The notes beneath the pieces are model-generated. The model was not told the DNA's origin, ran no database searches, and was given only the letters and a program-made list of their open reading frames with translations. Of a stretch of DNA of 5,216 bases, positions 5,111 through 5,216 are shown piece after piece. The first letter of the stretch is position 1; each line of letters begins with the position of its first letter. The DNA is from an uncultured Eubacterium sp. (GTDB taxonomy: Bacteria > Bacillota_A > Clostridia > Lachnospirales > Lachnospiraceae): NCBI GenBank assembly GCA_948759685.1, contig CAQBGY010000041.1:409-5624 (forward strand). The letters run 5' to 3'. Both the position numbers and the translations under genes were made by a program.

Positions 5111-5216
5111 AACTTTGGTCCCATCGGAACCGAAGTTGTTTTTCTCTTTTAACTTTGGTTCCACCGGAACCGAAGTTGTTTTCATCTTCTAACTTTGGTC
5201 CCACCGGGTCCAAAGT
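5071..5216 (+). repeat. Tandem array of 27-base palindromes with exact 40-base period (four copies, runs to window edge)
   Basis: Copies lie at 5071-5097, 5111-5137, 5151-5177 and 5191-5216 (the last base of copy 4 would fall outside). Each begins AACTTTGGT and the first three end GGAACCGAAGTT. Each is separated by a 13-base T-rich spacer (5098-5110, 5138-5150, 5178-5190) of the form (A/G)TTTT-C-TCTTTT. Copy 4 differs on the right arm (GGGTCCAAAGT). The differences largely keep pairing: position 6 with 22 is C-G in the isolated copy at 3568, T-G in copies 1-3 and T-A in copy 4. The array may continue. It could be a battery of terminators, a protein-binding repeat set, or part of an element end or origin; the T-rich spacers after each stem favour the first. 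Confidence 0.9.

Larger units (their letters stand above)
1029..5216. mobile_element. Large-serine-recombinase mobile element, left end to beyond the window
   Basis: The left boundary is inferred from the abrupt loss of deacetylase similarity after base 1028, about 25 bases from the stop codon of a large serine recombinase facing the junction with its 3' end. Such recombinases commonly sit at one end of the element they move, next to the attachment site. Visible content is the recombinase operon with its leader on the minus strand, then an XRE regulator, a NERD-domain membrane protein and a palindrome array on the plus strand. No conjugation, replication or phage structural genes appear, and the right attachment site and the deacetylase 3' end are not in the window, so it cannot be said whether this is a prophage, an integrative conjugative element or a small transposon. 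The exact core is uncertain by several bases; a few bases around 1022-1030 may be shared by both attachment sites. Confidence 0.65.

Noticed and set aside
5071..5216. Repeat array as a CRISPR
   Set aside because: Spacers are only 13 bases and nearly identical to each other, and the repeats are full palindromes; there are no cas genes in the window.
5071..5216. Palindromes as integron attC sites because they begin with AAC and end with GTT
   Set aside because: Flanking bases do not match RYYYAAC or GTTRRRY, there is no IntI-type tyrosine integrase, and the unit is shorter than known attC sites.

Overview
The window is AT-rich DNA with A/T-rich codons, strong GAGGAG/GGAGG ribosome binding sites and typical Clostridia protein families (a PdaB-like polysaccharide deacetylase, a large serine recombinase, an XRE regulator). 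This suggests a low-GC, probably spore-forming Firmicute of the Clostridia, perhaps Lachnospiraceae. The taxonomic call is inference; no rRNA or species marker is present.

Layout. Bases 1-395 hold the C-terminal part of a LysR-type regulator. Bases 477-1028 hold the first 184 codons of a membrane-anchored PdaB-like deacetylase. Its similarity stops abruptly after the Gln-Trp-Asn-Val-Asp segment, just where a mobile element begins. The element fills the rest of the window, and its far end and the missing 3' part of the deacetylase gene are not visible.

Inside the element, on the minus strand, a likely operon holds a 46-codon gene (2553-2693) with an ideal ribosome binding site and, 9 bases further on, a large serine recombinase (1053-2543). 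Upstream lies a leader of about 330 bases containing a compositionally foreign island (about 47% GC between flanks of clearly lower GC) rich in inverted repeats. A near-consensus minus-strand promoter at 3031-3059 would transcribe leader, small gene and recombinase. On the plus strand, an XRE regulator (3171-3569) and a four-TM NERD-domain protein (3669-5063) follow. A 27-base palindrome sits directly after the regulator, and four tandem copies with an exact 40-base period follow the NERD gene up to the window edge.

How the parts may work together (inference): the recombinase moves the element and has split a gene of a sporulation-associated family; the XRE protein probably controls the divergent promoter region; the NERD protein is accessory cargo of unknown role, possibly defensive. 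The points most worth follow-up are the structured leader of the recombinase operon, the hairpin family bracketing the NERD gene, and the possibility that the split deacetylase gene is restored by excision, as for skin-type elements.
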